A stretch of DNA of 42,496 nt from Endozoicomonas sp. (GTDB lineage: Bacteria > Pseudomonadota > Gammaproteobacteria > Pseudomonadales > Endozoicomonadaceae): positions 1-42,496 of the forward strand of contig JAQFVO010000671.1 of the NCBI GenBank assembly GCA_027942505.1. The letters are read 5' to 3'. Within the stretch, counting starts at the first letter, position 1. Every line of letters begins with the position of its first letter. Positions 16,008 through 23,408 of this stretch are shown one piece after another. The notes below the pieces were generated by a model. That model saw nothing but the letters and a program-made list of their open reading frames with translations. It ran no database searches and had not been told where the DNA came from. The position numbers and the translations under genes were made by a program.

Positions 16008-16538
16008 ATGGCCAGTCTTTTACCATCTAATGCCAGCGATCTGGAGCGTGCGCTAGAAACCGTTTTTCGTGATGTCCTGGCTGACATCGAGGGGTCAGCA
16101 AGGTTGTTTTACCAGCCGGAACGATGCCCGGCTGACTTATTGCCGTGGCTTGGCTGGTCAGTATCCGTGGATGAATGGAGTGACCAATGGACTGAGCAAC
16201 AACGGCGCAACGCTATTGCCGATGCCATCAGCGATCATCGTCGTAAAGGTTCACGACTTGCTGTTGAGAACGCCCTGCAACGGTTTGGTGCCTCAGTTGT
16301 GCTGAAGGAGTGGTGGCAATATCAGCCTGTGCTGCCCGTTCACACGTTCACCATTGATATTGTCGGCGGATCAAGTACCGGTTCATCTATTACTGATCTG
16401 GAACAGATCAAGCGACTGGTGGACAGTAAAAAACCTCTTCGCAGTCATTACATTATTACTGTTGGTACCGAGCTAAACAACAGCATGGCCATCACCGGTC
16501 GCAGCGTTCCGGTTATTATTTTTCGAGGGAATTTCTAG
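16008..16538 (+). CDS. I: Baseplate / tail protein gpI
   Basis: This 176-residue protein has the gpI family core: LLPWLGWSVSVDEWSDQW, then an RRNAIADAISDHRRKGSRLAVENAL helix and FTIDIVGG. Such proteins attach the fibre H to the baseplate. It begins 3 bases after gpJ, and its stop overlaps the next start by one base. Confidence 0.9.
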   Translation: MASLLPSNASDLERALETVFRDVLADIEGSARLFYQPERCPADLLPWLGWSVSVDEWSDQWTEQQRRNAIADAISDHRRKGSRLAVENALQRFGASVVLKEWWQYQPVLPVHTFTIDIVGGSSTGSSITDLEQIKRLVDSKKPLRSHYIITVGTELNNSMAITGRSVPVIIFRGNF

Positions 16539-17752
16539 TGCCGTTAATTATTACCGATGCCGGTCTGGCCGCCAGTACTAACAAAGACGGTACCGGCCTG
16601 TCACCGGTAACCCTTACCGAAGTTCAGGTTTACGACAGTGGTACTCGAAAGACGGTGATTTCGTTGCAGGGAGTTGACCTGATCGAGCCTGCCCGAATTT
16701 ACACTGTGGCTGAAGATGCCAGCAACGCGAGCTATAACGCCCGGGAATTGCGGTTTTATACAGACACCGGCGTCTGGTTCGCCACGGCCAAGAATAGCGA
16801 CAACAGTATTATCCAAAGTAAGTCCGCCAGTTCAGTATTTATGCTGGCGCTTGAGCTGGATATCAGCCAGGCGCCCGGATCAGTGGCGCCTTCCGGGAAT
16901 ATTAGTTTTTTAAGCCCTTATGCTACAGAAGATGCCAGGGGATCTATTGAAATTGCTAATCAGTCGGAGGCTGGTGATAAAGATAACGATACACGGGCAC
17001 TGACGCCCAAAAAATTCTGGAGTGTGCTGTCGGATTTGGACGCTACTGAGGCCAACAAAGGGCTTGTGGAACTTGCCAGTCTGGCAGAGGCGGAAAATAG
17101 TGCCGTCGATAACCGGGCACTGACACCGAAAAATCTTTGGAATGTTTTATCGACACTGAATGCCACAGAAAACGACAAGGGGCTGGCTCGAATCGCCACT
17201 CTGTCGGAGGCACGCGCACCTGAAAATACACAGTTGATTATTACACCTAATACTTTATGGGAAATCCTGTCAGGGTTTGTTTCCAAGATTGACGCCAGAG
17301 CTGTGGGAGAATTGGGCTGGTTTACTACCACCATTCTTCCGAGAGGGTTCATTGAATTGAAAGGACAGCGGATTACTGGAGGGGTTGCCAAGTATCCGGC
17401 ACTGGCTGATTCCGGTTCCCGTTTTATTACCCGATCTGGCAATGATTTGATAATGGCTGATGCTCGTGATTTTATTCGCGGCAAGGGATCAAGTGATCGG
17501 ACGGTTGGCGCATTTGAAAGTGACGCCATCCGCAATATTACCGGTCGTATAAATCTAGATGATCGTGACGGTAATCGCATTTGTGACGGCGCATTTCAGC
17601 GAGGCTCATGGATTTCAGGAACCGCAGGGGCAGAAGGCGGTGATTCTGGTTCTGTTATTAACCATTTCGACGCTTCTCGCGTTGTCCCAACCGCTTCCGA
17701 AAATCGCCCAAAATCACTAACCGCCCTGGTCGCCATTTACGCCGGAGTCTAA
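16538..17752 (+). CDS. Tail fibre protein (gpH-like)
   Basis: This is a 404-residue fibre. The N-terminal about 150 residues (ITDAGLAASTNKDGTGLSPV) match the baseplate-attachment domain of P2-type fibres. Two and a half internal repeats follow, with the pattern GSIEIANQSEA, GLVELASLAEA and GLARIATLSEA, each followed by ALTPK-W..LS or a close variant. The last part (GWFTTTILPRGFIELKGQRI, then ENRPKSLTALVAIYAGV) is a collar-type tip like that of other short fibres. It is shorter than P2 gpH (about 670 residues). It sits just upstream of the DGR-diversified protein, so the phage may have two adhesive proteins. Confidence 0.85.
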   Translation: MPLIITDAGLAASTNKDGTGLSPVTLTEVQVYDSGTRKTVISLQGVDLIEPARIYTVAEDASNASYNARELRFYTDTGVWFATAKNSDNSIIQSKSASSVFMLALELDISQAPGSVAPSGNISFLSPYATEDARGSIEIANQSEAGDKDNDTRALTPKKFWSVLSDLDATEANKGLVELASLAEAENSAVDNRALTPKNLWNVLSTLNATENDKGLARIATLSEARAPENTQLIITPNTLWEILSGFVSKIDARAVGELGWFTTTILPRGFIELKGQRITGGVAKYPALADSGSRFITRSGNDLIMADARDFIRGKGSSDRTVGAFESDAIRNITGRINLDDRDGNRICDGAFQRGSWISGTAGAEGGDSGSVINHFDASRVVPTASENRPKSLTALVAIYAGV

Positions 17753-17777
17753 CCACGGACACAAACGGAGAACATCA

Positions 17778-18029
17778 ATGAACCAAATTCCCATGGTCGT
17801 CACTCAACGCTTCTATTTTGAAGGCCAGTGGGTAGAACCGGGCGACATTATCTATGCAGCCAACGACGCCGAAGCCAGCAACCTGCACTATGCCAACCTG
17901 GCAGAACGCACCGACACCGGTCCGACACCGGAAGTACCGCCAGAACAGGCACTGGTCTGGGCAGCGGAACGCATTGAACAAATCGCCGTTCTGACCGAAG
18001 AATTCCTGCAACTGAAAGGACTAGTTTAA
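17778..18029 (+). CDS. Hypothetical tail-region protein, coupled to variable protein
   Basis: This is an 83-residue protein. The first 45 residues look like a small beta domain (MVVTQRFYFEGQWVEPGDII), followed by a Pro-rich stretch and a C-terminal helix (ERIEQIAVLTEEFLQLKG). A ribosome site GGAG lies before the ATG. Its stop overlaps the variable-protein start (ATGA type), so both are made together, and it may be a partner or chaperone of the variable protein. No family is recognised. Confidence 0.65.
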   Translation: MNQIPMVVTQRFYFEGQWVEPGDIIYAANDAEASNLHYANLAERTDTGPTPEVPPEQALVWAAERIEQIAVLTEEFLQLKGLV

Positions 18030-19240
18030 TGAGTGCCACCCTTGCCGATGCCATCCAGTCTTTGGACGACACCAACACCACGGTCAGCCTGCTGCGCGAC
18101 ACCGTTGAAAAAAAACAGGCCGCCATCGATACCAAAGTTGATAACGCCATCACTGAAATGAACAGTGAGGTCGATGAAGCCAAAAGCTCTATGCTAATCA
18201 TCGCCTCCGACGGTTACCGAAAAGCAGTCGAAGCCGCCACCGGTGGGCGCAATACTGTGTTGTACGATGAGCAGGGCAACCCAAATATCATGGTGGTCGT
18301 ACCCCGCTTCACTTATGACGACATTGGCATGGCCAGTACCATGGGATCCGGAACTGTCACCGCTTTTTTGAAAGACGGCCAGGAACTGCCGGAAATCTTT
18401 TTGTCCAAATACCTGGCATCCGGGTCTAATGCTCTGTCATTACCAAATATGGACCCAAGAAACAGTACCAATTTTGATGAAGCAAAATCGGCCTGTGCTG
18501 CAAAAGGAGCAGGCTGGCATTTGATGAACGCTCATGAATGGGCCGCCCTGTCGCTTTGGTGCCTGGCTAACGGTTTCCAGCCAAGAGGTAATAGCCAGTA
18601 CGGTCGTTCACACGAAACTTATCATGAATTTGGCCGTCGTGGTGATGGTCGAGCCCCTAATGACCGCAGTGGCTCAGCCAGGACCAATACAGGCACCGGC
18701 CCCAACAGCTGGGCTCACGACAACACCGACGCCGGCGTGTATGACCTGGTTGGCAACGTCTGGGAATGGCAAGATTTGATGAAGCTGGTGGACGGGCAAC
18801 TGATCTGCACCGGCGACAATAATCCGGATTTACCAGAAGCTAATTGGTTAGCGCAGTCGGTTTATTTCGATTCTGCTACAGCTGGTGATAATGCCGGCAG
18901 TGATAATCTGGGTTCGCCCATTATCGCTTCACGGGTAAATAATTCGGCAGGACCAACCGGTGATGACAGTCATTTGGATTACAACTATCGGGGAGACTGG
19001 AAGAATACAACATTGGCGGAAGGTTACAGTTCAGTTGAATTGGCTAAACGGCTGTTGATTGAGCCTGCCGGGCAGGATATTCAGGGCGGTTTGTGGGTTC
19101 GTAACTATGGCACGCGCTTTCCGATTCGCGGTGGCAACTGGCGCGACGGGTCGGGCTGCGGTCTTGCCGCCCTCTACCTGTACTACGCCCGGTCGACCCG
19201 CGGCAGTGGCATCGGCTTTCGTCCCGCTTTCGTTGCCTGA
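18029..19240 (+). CDS. DGR variable protein with C-type-lectin / FGE-like domain
   Basis: This is a 403-residue tail adhesin candidate. Residues 1-60 are a coiled coil likely used for trimer formation or tail attachment. From about residue 140 the chain has the FGE/sulfatase-modifying type of CLec fold: FDEAKSACAAKGAGWHLMNAHEWAAL, GVYDLVGNVWEWQD, then RGGNW and the GIGFRPA end. The last 42 codons lie in the variable repeat, with nine codons (372, 373, 376, 383, 385, 386, 390, 392, 394) that differ from the template. This is the standard design of DGR target proteins such as BPP-1 Mtd. The ligand is unknown. Confidence 0.92.
   Translation: MSATLADAIQSLDDTNTTVSLLRDTVEKKQAAIDTKVDNAITEMNSEVDEAKSSMLIIASDGYRKAVEAATGGRNTVLYDEQGNPNIMVVVPRFTYDDIGMASTMGSGTVTAFLKDGQELPEIFLSKYLASGSNALSLPNMDPRNSTNFDEAKSACAAKGAGWHLMNAHEWAALSLWCLANGFQPRGNSQYGRSHETYHEFGRRGDGRAPNDRSGSARTNTGTGPNSWAHDNTDAGVYDLVGNVWEWQDLMKLVDGQLICTGDNNPDLPEANWLAQSVYFDSATAGDNAGSDNLGSPIIASRVNNSAGPTGDDSHLDYNYRGDWKNTTLAEGYSSVELAKRLLIEPAGQDIQGGLWVRNYGTRFPIRGGNWRDGSGCGLAALYLYYARSTRGSGIGFRPAFVA
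19112..19229 (+). repeat. DGR variable repeat (VR)
   Basis: This 118-bp copy lies at the 3' end of the variable protein gene and ends 8 bases before the stop codon. Aligned to the TR (offset 527) it has 13 mismatches, all at TR adenines: eight A to G, three A to T and two A to C. Its last 19 bases (19211-19229) are identical in both copies and GC-rich, as expected for the initiation-of-mutagenic-homology end. Confidence 0.97.
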
Positions 19241-19265
19241 GTACTGTAACTTGTTAACTAACGTA

Positions 19266-19281
19266 GTGCGCGATAGCGCAC
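19266..19281 (+). promoter_or_regulatory. Hairpin/cruciform downstream of the VR
   Basis: A perfect 6-bp inverted repeat GTGCGC/GCGCAC encloses the tetraloop GATA, 36 bases past the VR end and 10 bases before the avd start. In the Bordetella phage DGR a stem with a four-base loop just after the VR is needed for efficient target recognition, with a GRNA-type loop as I recall it. GATA would fit. The stem here is shorter. Confidence 0.6.
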
Positions 19282-19291
19282 GGTAACATAA

Positions 19292-19636
19292 ATGCAGTCT
19301 GACTTTGTGTTGTTACAAAAATGCAGCGATATGATCGAATACGGATACACCGTAATACGGCAGTTTCCAAAATCAGAACGGCATGTGCTGAGCGCAGAAA
19401 TTCGCCTGAGTATGCTCAATTTGCAACGATTAATTATTGTCTGCGGAAAGAAGTACCACAAAAAGACCACGCTCACCGATCTGGATACCGAGCTGGAAGT
19501 TCTTCGCGCCCGGGTTCGGTTGGCGCAAACCTTAAAGTTTTTGCCGTTTCGCCAGTACGAGCATTGGTCAGTAAAATTACACGAGTTGGGCTGCATGATA
19601 GGAGCATGGATAAAAACCGAACGGTCACGGCATTGA
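19292..19636 (+). CDS. avd: DGR accessory variability determinant (Avd-like)
   Basis: This is a 114-residue, basic, all-helical protein of the bAvd / S23-like four-helix-bundle type (MQSDFVLLQKCSDMIEYG, FPKSERHVLSAEIRLSMLNL, LTDLDTELEVLRARVRLA, then FLPFRQYEHW and ELGCMIGAWIKT). In known DGRs Avd forms a positively charged pentamer that binds the reverse transcriptase and the template RNA. It lies between VR and TR; its stop codon is two bases before the TR, the common VR-avd-TR-RT order. Confidence 0.88.
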   Translation: MQSDFVLLQKCSDMIEYGYTVIRQFPKSERHVLSAEIRLSMLNLQRLIIVCGKKYHKKTTLTDLDTELEVLRARVRLAQTLKFLPFRQYEHWSVKLHELGCMIGAWIKTERSRH

Positions 19637-19638
19637 AA

Positions 19639-19756
19639 ACGCGCTTTCCGATTCGCGGTGGCAACTGGAACAACGGGTCGAACTGCGGTCTTGCCGCCCT
19701 CAACCTGAACAACGCCCGGTCGAACCGCAACAGTAACATCGGCTTTCGTCCCGCTT
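19639..19756 (+). ncRNA. DGR template repeat (TR) and template RNA region
   Basis: This 118-bp template copy lies between avd and the reverse transcriptase. Read in the VR frame it contains ten AAC codons, nine of which are changed in the VR. It has 24 adenines in total, 13 of them altered. The AAC bias is the typical DGR design, because changing the two adenines yields 15 amino acids and no stop codon. The functional RNA must extend beyond the TR on both sides, into the avd 3' end and into the RT 5' end. Confidence 0.95.
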
Positions 19757-19762
19757 CTTATT

Positions 19763-20881
19763 ATGCCAGAAGTTGTGTCATTTACGGATGGTCAGCCAGT
19801 GCTTAGTAAAAAGGATGCCGCGTCCATGGCAGGATACCAGAACAGTAAACGGGCGGGTCAGTGCGCTGACCCGTCACTTTTTGACCAGATTATTGCTTTT
19901 GAAAATCTGCACCGGGCGGCGCTAAGATCCCGAAAAGGAAAACGACACCGGAAAGAAGTCGCAGCATTCTTTGCTAATTTGGAAGAGAATTTGATCCAGT
20001 TGCAGAATGAACTGATTTGGCATCAATACCGGGTAGGCCGGTATCGTAATTTCTATGTGTACGAACCCAAGAAGCGATTGGTGGCAGCATTACCGTTCAG
20101 GGATAGAGTGGTACAACACGCCATTGTTAACGTTATTGAGCCATTATTTGATCAACGGTTTATTGATGACAGCTTTGCCTGTCGTTCCAGCAAAGGCACA
20201 CACGCCGGCGCGGATCGGGCGCAGCAATTTATTCGGATTGTTCAACGAAATTATGGTCAACCCTATGTGTTGAAAGCGGACATCTACCACTACTTTGCCA
20301 GCATCGATCACGACATTGCCAAACAGTTACTGGCCAGACGGATTTCCTGTCAGAAAACGCTGCAATTGTTATCAGACATTATTGATTCTTCACCAGGTAA
20401 AGGTATTCCACTGGGTAATCTGACCAGTCAGCTGGTGGCCAATATCTATCTGCATGAGCTGGACTGGTTTGCCAAGCATGTTTTACACATCCGTTATTAC
20501 ATCCGCTATATGGATGATTTTGTGATTACTCACCATGACAAGAAGCAATTGCAAATCTGGCGGCAAGCTATTGAAGGCTTTTTATGGCGGGAACTTCGAT
20601 TGAAAACCAACAACAAAACCCAGGTGTTCCCGGTTGGATACCGTGGCCGGGCACTGGATTTTCTGGGTTACCGAATCTACACCACTCACCGGCTATTAAG
20701 AAAAAACAGTATCAAACGGATCAAGGCCAAATTAAAGCAGTACCGGCAGTCGTTGACTAAAGGTCGGTTATCATTGACACAAATCCGGGTCAGGCTGCAA
20801 AGCTGGCTTGGCCATTGTCGCCATTGTCATAGCTACTTATTACGGAAAAAGTTGTTAGGGCAATCATTAAAAAGGGAGTGA
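19763..20881 (+). CDS. brt: DGR reverse transcriptase
   Basis: This is a 372-residue group-II-intron-related reverse transcriptase of the DGR class. It has the palm motif VLKADIYHYFASIDH (Asp 173), GIPLGNLTSQLVANIYLHEL (214-233) with SQ where other RTs have QG, and YMDD at 249-252. A thumb with DFLGYRIYTTHRLLR follows. There is no maturase or endonuclease domain. It copies TR RNA into adenine-mutated cDNA that replaces the VR. The ATG at 19763 is 7 bases after the TR without a good ribosome site; an ATG at 19826, after AAGGA, is an alternative that loses 21 residues. Confidence 0.97.
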   Translation: MPEVVSFTDGQPVLSKKDAASMAGYQNSKRAGQCADPSLFDQIIAFENLHRAALRSRKGKRHRKEVAAFFANLEENLIQLQNELIWHQYRVGRYRNFYVYEPKKRLVAALPFRDRVVQHAIVNVIEPLFDQRFIDDSFACRSSKGTHAGADRAQQFIRIVQRNYGQPYVLKADIYHYFASIDHDIAKQLLARRISCQKTLQLLSDIIDSSPGKGIPLGNLTSQLVANIYLHELDWFAKHVLHIRYYIRYMDDFVITHHDKKQLQIWRQAIEGFLWRELRLKTNNKTQVFPVGYRGRALDFLGYRIYTTHRLLRKNSIKRIKAKLKQYRQSLTKGRLSLTQIRVRLQSWLGHCRHCHSYLLRKKLLGQSLKRE

Positions 20882-20886
20882 AATCC

Positions 20887-21225
20887 ATGTTTAGCTACCT
20901 GTACGACGGTATAGAGCACGTTGATACCAGTACCAACTATTGTGCCAAGCTGGGTATGAACGACGAGACAATTTGCAGTATTCAGAAAGACGCCGCTGCT
21001 CATACTGAGAGTCAATGGAAGGCAATCCGTGCTGAGCGCAATCGCCGGATCTATGCCGTTGAATGGCGGATTGGACGCATGTATCGGGAAGACCAGCTAG
21101 GCATTCCAAGAACTGACAACGATAAAACCATGCAAGCCCTGCACAGCTACATTCAGGCACTGGCCGAACTGCCAGAACAATTCGGCACACCCGAGGCCGT
21201 TGTCTGGCCTGTCCTGAACCTTTAA
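20887..21225 (+). CDS. Tail assembly chaperone-like protein
   Basis: This is a 112-residue protein. The C-terminal part, KAIRAERNRRIYAVEWRIGRM and then LHSYIQALAELPEQFGTPEAV ending in WPVLN, matches the C-terminal pattern of phage tail (fibre) assembly chaperones, where a W..R...R.. helix and a final P..V.WP motif are common. I start it at the ATG 8 bases after GGAG (20875-20878). It lies where P2 has gene G, after fibre H, with the DGR inserted between them. It may help fold the fibre or the variable protein. Confidence 0.65.
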   Translation: MFSYLYDGIEHVDTSTNYCAKLGMNDETICSIQKDAAAHTESQWKAIRAERNRRIYAVEWRIGRMYREDQLGIPRTDNDKTMQALHSYIQALAELPEQFGTPEAVVWPVLNL

Positions 21226-21255
21226 TACACAGAGTTAACCCAAGGAGAAAACATT

Positions 21256-22407
21256 ATGGCAGGACAATTCCTTCATGGCATTGAGCTGATCGAAGCTGAT
21301 ACGGGTACCACGCCGGTTCGGGTGGTGCAGTCATCGGTGATTGGTGTTGTCGGCACAGCACCAAAAGCCGACCCGGTTAAATTCCCACTGGATACCCCGG
21401 TACTGGTGGCCGGAAGTTTGCGTGAAGCGGCTGAGCTGGGTACTGACGGCACTCTTCCCAGCGCCATGGATGCCATCTTTGACCAGGTTGGCGCCATGGT
21501 GGTGGTGATTCGTGTGGATGCCGGCAACAGTGACAGCGACGCCATTGCTAATATTATCGGCGGTGTTGATGCAGATAATGGCATGTATAAAGGCGTGCAT
21601 GCTTTTAAATCCGCCAAATCCATTGCCAAGGCTGAGCCGCGCATTCTGATTGCCCCAGGCTTTACCAGTCAACAGGGTGTTCTGGCAGAAATGCAAGGCA
21701 TTGCCGAAAGTTTGAGGGCGGTTATCTTTGCTGATGGCCCAAACACCACCGACGCCAGCGCCATCAGTTACCGTGAGCAGTTTGGCGGTGACCGGATATA
21801 TTTTATTGATCCATGGGTCACCGTTTACGACCCCGCTGCCGGTCAAGATGTATTGATGCCAGCTTCTGCCCGGTTCGCCGGCGTGCAGGCACGCGTAGAT
21901 AATGATGAGGGTTGGTGGAATACCTTGTCGAATCGCCTGATTTACGGCATTACCGGCCCCGGTCGACCCGTTGAATTCTCCATCGGCGACCGAAACTCTC
22001 GGGCTAACCATCTGAACGAAAACAACATCAGTACCATTATCCAGCAGGATGGTTATCGCTGTTGGGGTAACCGGATGGCCGATGGCTCGTTTATTACCAA
22101 ACGACGCATCAAAGATATTGTCGGTGATAGCCTCCAGCGTGCCCACTTCCGTTTTGTTGACCAGGGACTAGGCCAGCAGTTTTTTGATGCAGTGGTTGAA
22201 TCCGTCAATGCCGACCTGCGTTTCTTTAAAAATCTCGGTGCCATTCTCGGCGGTACCTGCTGGGCCAACCCCGAATTGAACAGCCCCGACCGGATGAGAG
22301 ATGGCGAAGCGTACTTTGACTTTGACCTGACCGAAAGCGACCCGGCAGAGCACATCACCTTTACCATGATCAGTACGGACAAGTACTACGGGGAGATTCA
22401 GCTATGA
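21256..22407 (+). CDS. FI: Tail sheath protein (gpFI-like)
   Basis: This 383-residue contractile sheath starts HGIELIEADTGTTPVRVVQS and has SSVIGVVGTAPKADPVKFPLD. The conserved FRFVDQ-like region (HFRFVDQGLGQQFFDAVVES) is followed by a C-terminal ESDPAEHITFTM. These are hallmarks of P2 gpFI. It surrounds the tube and contracts to inject DNA. A strong AAGGAG ribosome site precedes the start. It overlaps the tube gene by 4 bases. Confidence 0.96.
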   Translation: MAGQFLHGIELIEADTGTTPVRVVQSSVIGVVGTAPKADPVKFPLDTPVLVAGSLREAAELGTDGTLPSAMDAIFDQVGAMVVVIRVDAGNSDSDAIANIIGGVDADNGMYKGVHAFKSAKSIAKAEPRILIAPGFTSQQGVLAEMQGIAESLRAVIFADGPNTTDASAISYREQFGGDRIYFIDPWVTVYDPAAGQDVLMPASARFAGVQARVDNDEGWWNTLSNRLIYGITGPGRPVEFSIGDRNSRANHLNENNISTIIQQDGYRCWGNRMADGSFITKRRIKDIVGDSLQRAHFRFVDQGLGQQFFDAVVESVNADLRFFKNLGAILGGTCWANPELNSPDRMRDGEAYFDFDLTESDPAEHITFTMISTDKYYGEIQL

Positions 22408-22910
22408 AAGACGTTCTGGTCCAGTCCAATCTTTATGTGGATGGCAGCAGCTATGCAGGCCGGGTGATTGAGATCACACCGCCCAAGCTGGCGCTTAAGG
22501 CCCAGGAGTATAAAGCGGGCGGTATGCTATCGGCGGTTGATATTCCCAGCGGTGAAATTGAAAAAATGGAAGCCTCATTTATTTTGGGTGTGCAGGACAG
22601 CGAGATACTGACCCGGTTCAGCCTGATCCAGGGTTCAAAAGTCGCCCTGACCATTCGCGGTGCGACTGTGGGTCAGGATGGTGCGGCCAAGCCGGTCATC
22701 ATCAATATGACCGGTACCATTACCGAGATTGACGATGGCAGCTGGAAAGGGGGTGAAGAAGTTACCCAGACCATCGCCATGACCCTGACCTATTACAAGC
22801 GCCAGTTTGACGGCCAGACTCTGGTTGAGTTTGATGTGATCAACATGCTGGCCATGGTTAACGGTGTTGACCAGCTGGCGGGTATTCGCTCAGCCCTTGG
22901 CCTCGCCTGA
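22404..22910 (+). CDS. FII: Major tail tube protein (gpFII-like)
   Basis: This 168-residue protein begins VLVQSNLYVDGSSYAGRV and has PPKLALKAQEYKAGGMLSAV, MEASFILGVQD and QTIAMTLTYYK. All of these are standard features of P2 gpFII. It forms the inner tube through which DNA passes. The start overlaps the sheath stop (ATGA). Confidence 0.96.
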   Translation: MKDVLVQSNLYVDGSSYAGRVIEITPPKLALKAQEYKAGGMLSAVDIPSGEIEKMEASFILGVQDSEILTRFSLIQGSKVALTIRGATVGQDGAAKPVIINMTGTITEIDDGSWKGGEEVTQTIAMTLTYYKRQFDGQTLVEFDVINMLAMVNGVDQLAGIRSALGLA

Positions 22911-22974
22911 CCTGATGCCGGGCTAAAGCTGTGCCCGGTCACCTCTTCTACACCCATCATAAAGAATTCAAATA

Positions 22975-23241
22975 ATGAGCAAAGAAACCATTACCCTGGA
23001 ATACCCTATCACCGTTGACGGCATCGAGACCAAACTGCTGACCATGCGCCGCTGCCTGGTGAAAGACATCAAAGGCATGGATCGAATCACCGGTGACGTT
23101 GCCAAAAGCATTTATTTAATGTCAGAGCTCTGCGGAATCTCGCCGGATGCCGTGGAAAACATGGACGCCGCTGACTATTTCAAAGTAGCTGAAAAGGTGG
23201 CAGGTTTTTTGCCGTCCGCTGGTCCGACCTTCGTCCATTAA
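22975..23241 (+). CDS. E: Tail assembly chaperone gpE
   Basis: This is an 88-residue protein made in the zero frame, with the P2 gpE-like start TITLEYPITVDGIETK and the segment LTMRRCLVKDIKGMDRI. It assists tape-measure and tube assembly. Near its end it contains the slippery site described at 23205-23211. The ribosome site is weak. Confidence 0.9.
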   Translation: MSKETITLEYPITVDGIETKLLTMRRCLVKDIKGMDRITGDVAKSIYLMSELCGISPDAVENMDAADYFKVAEKVAGFLPSAGPTFVH

Positions 23242-23369
23242 TGGCGGAGCTGGGCTGGTTCTACAAGGAAGCACCCTGGCAGATGGAAGATATGGTGCTT
23301 GATGAGCTGCTGGAATGGTTAACCGAAACTCGGAAGCTGGCCAAAAAGCTCGGACCCGACGGGGCATAA
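22975..23369 (+). CDS. gpE-E' fusion by programmed -1 frameshift
   Basis: In the zero frame codons 23206-23208 and 23209-23211 read TTT and TTG after a T, giving T TTT TTG at 23205-23211, the same heptamer as known in P2. After a -1 slip the frame stays open to a TAA at 23367-23369 and adds about 53 residues, ending LGWFYKEAPWQMEDMVLDEL then a helix with ETRKLAKKLGPDGA. The product is about 131 residues. This is the conserved G/GT-like tail chaperone arrangement. Confidence 0.85.
23205..23211 (+). promoter_or_regulatory. -1 ribosomal frameshift slippery site
   Basis: The heptamer T TTT TTG is in register with the gpE frame and allows tandem slippage of both tRNAs. It yields the extended gpE' form. 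No strong downstream pseudoknot was identified by eye. Confidence 0.85.
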
Positions 23370-23408
23370 TGCCCTGTCATTTACAGACAATCAACAGGGT
23401 GAGACCGG

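Noticed and set aside
19321-19806. 161-codon ORF covering avd and the TR
   Set aside because: It is in another frame than avd; its TR-encoded part only mirrors the variable protein because the repeats are homologous. The Avd-like frame fits the four-helix family.
19763-20881. Reverse transcriptase as a retron, group II intron or abortive-infection RT
   Set aside because: No maturase or endonuclease part, no msr/msd, and a VR/TR pair with adenine-only differences plus Avd are present, which identifies a DGR.
21331-22146. 271-codon minus-strand ORF inside the sheath gene
   Set aside because: Antisense to gpFI; no ribosome site and no motif.
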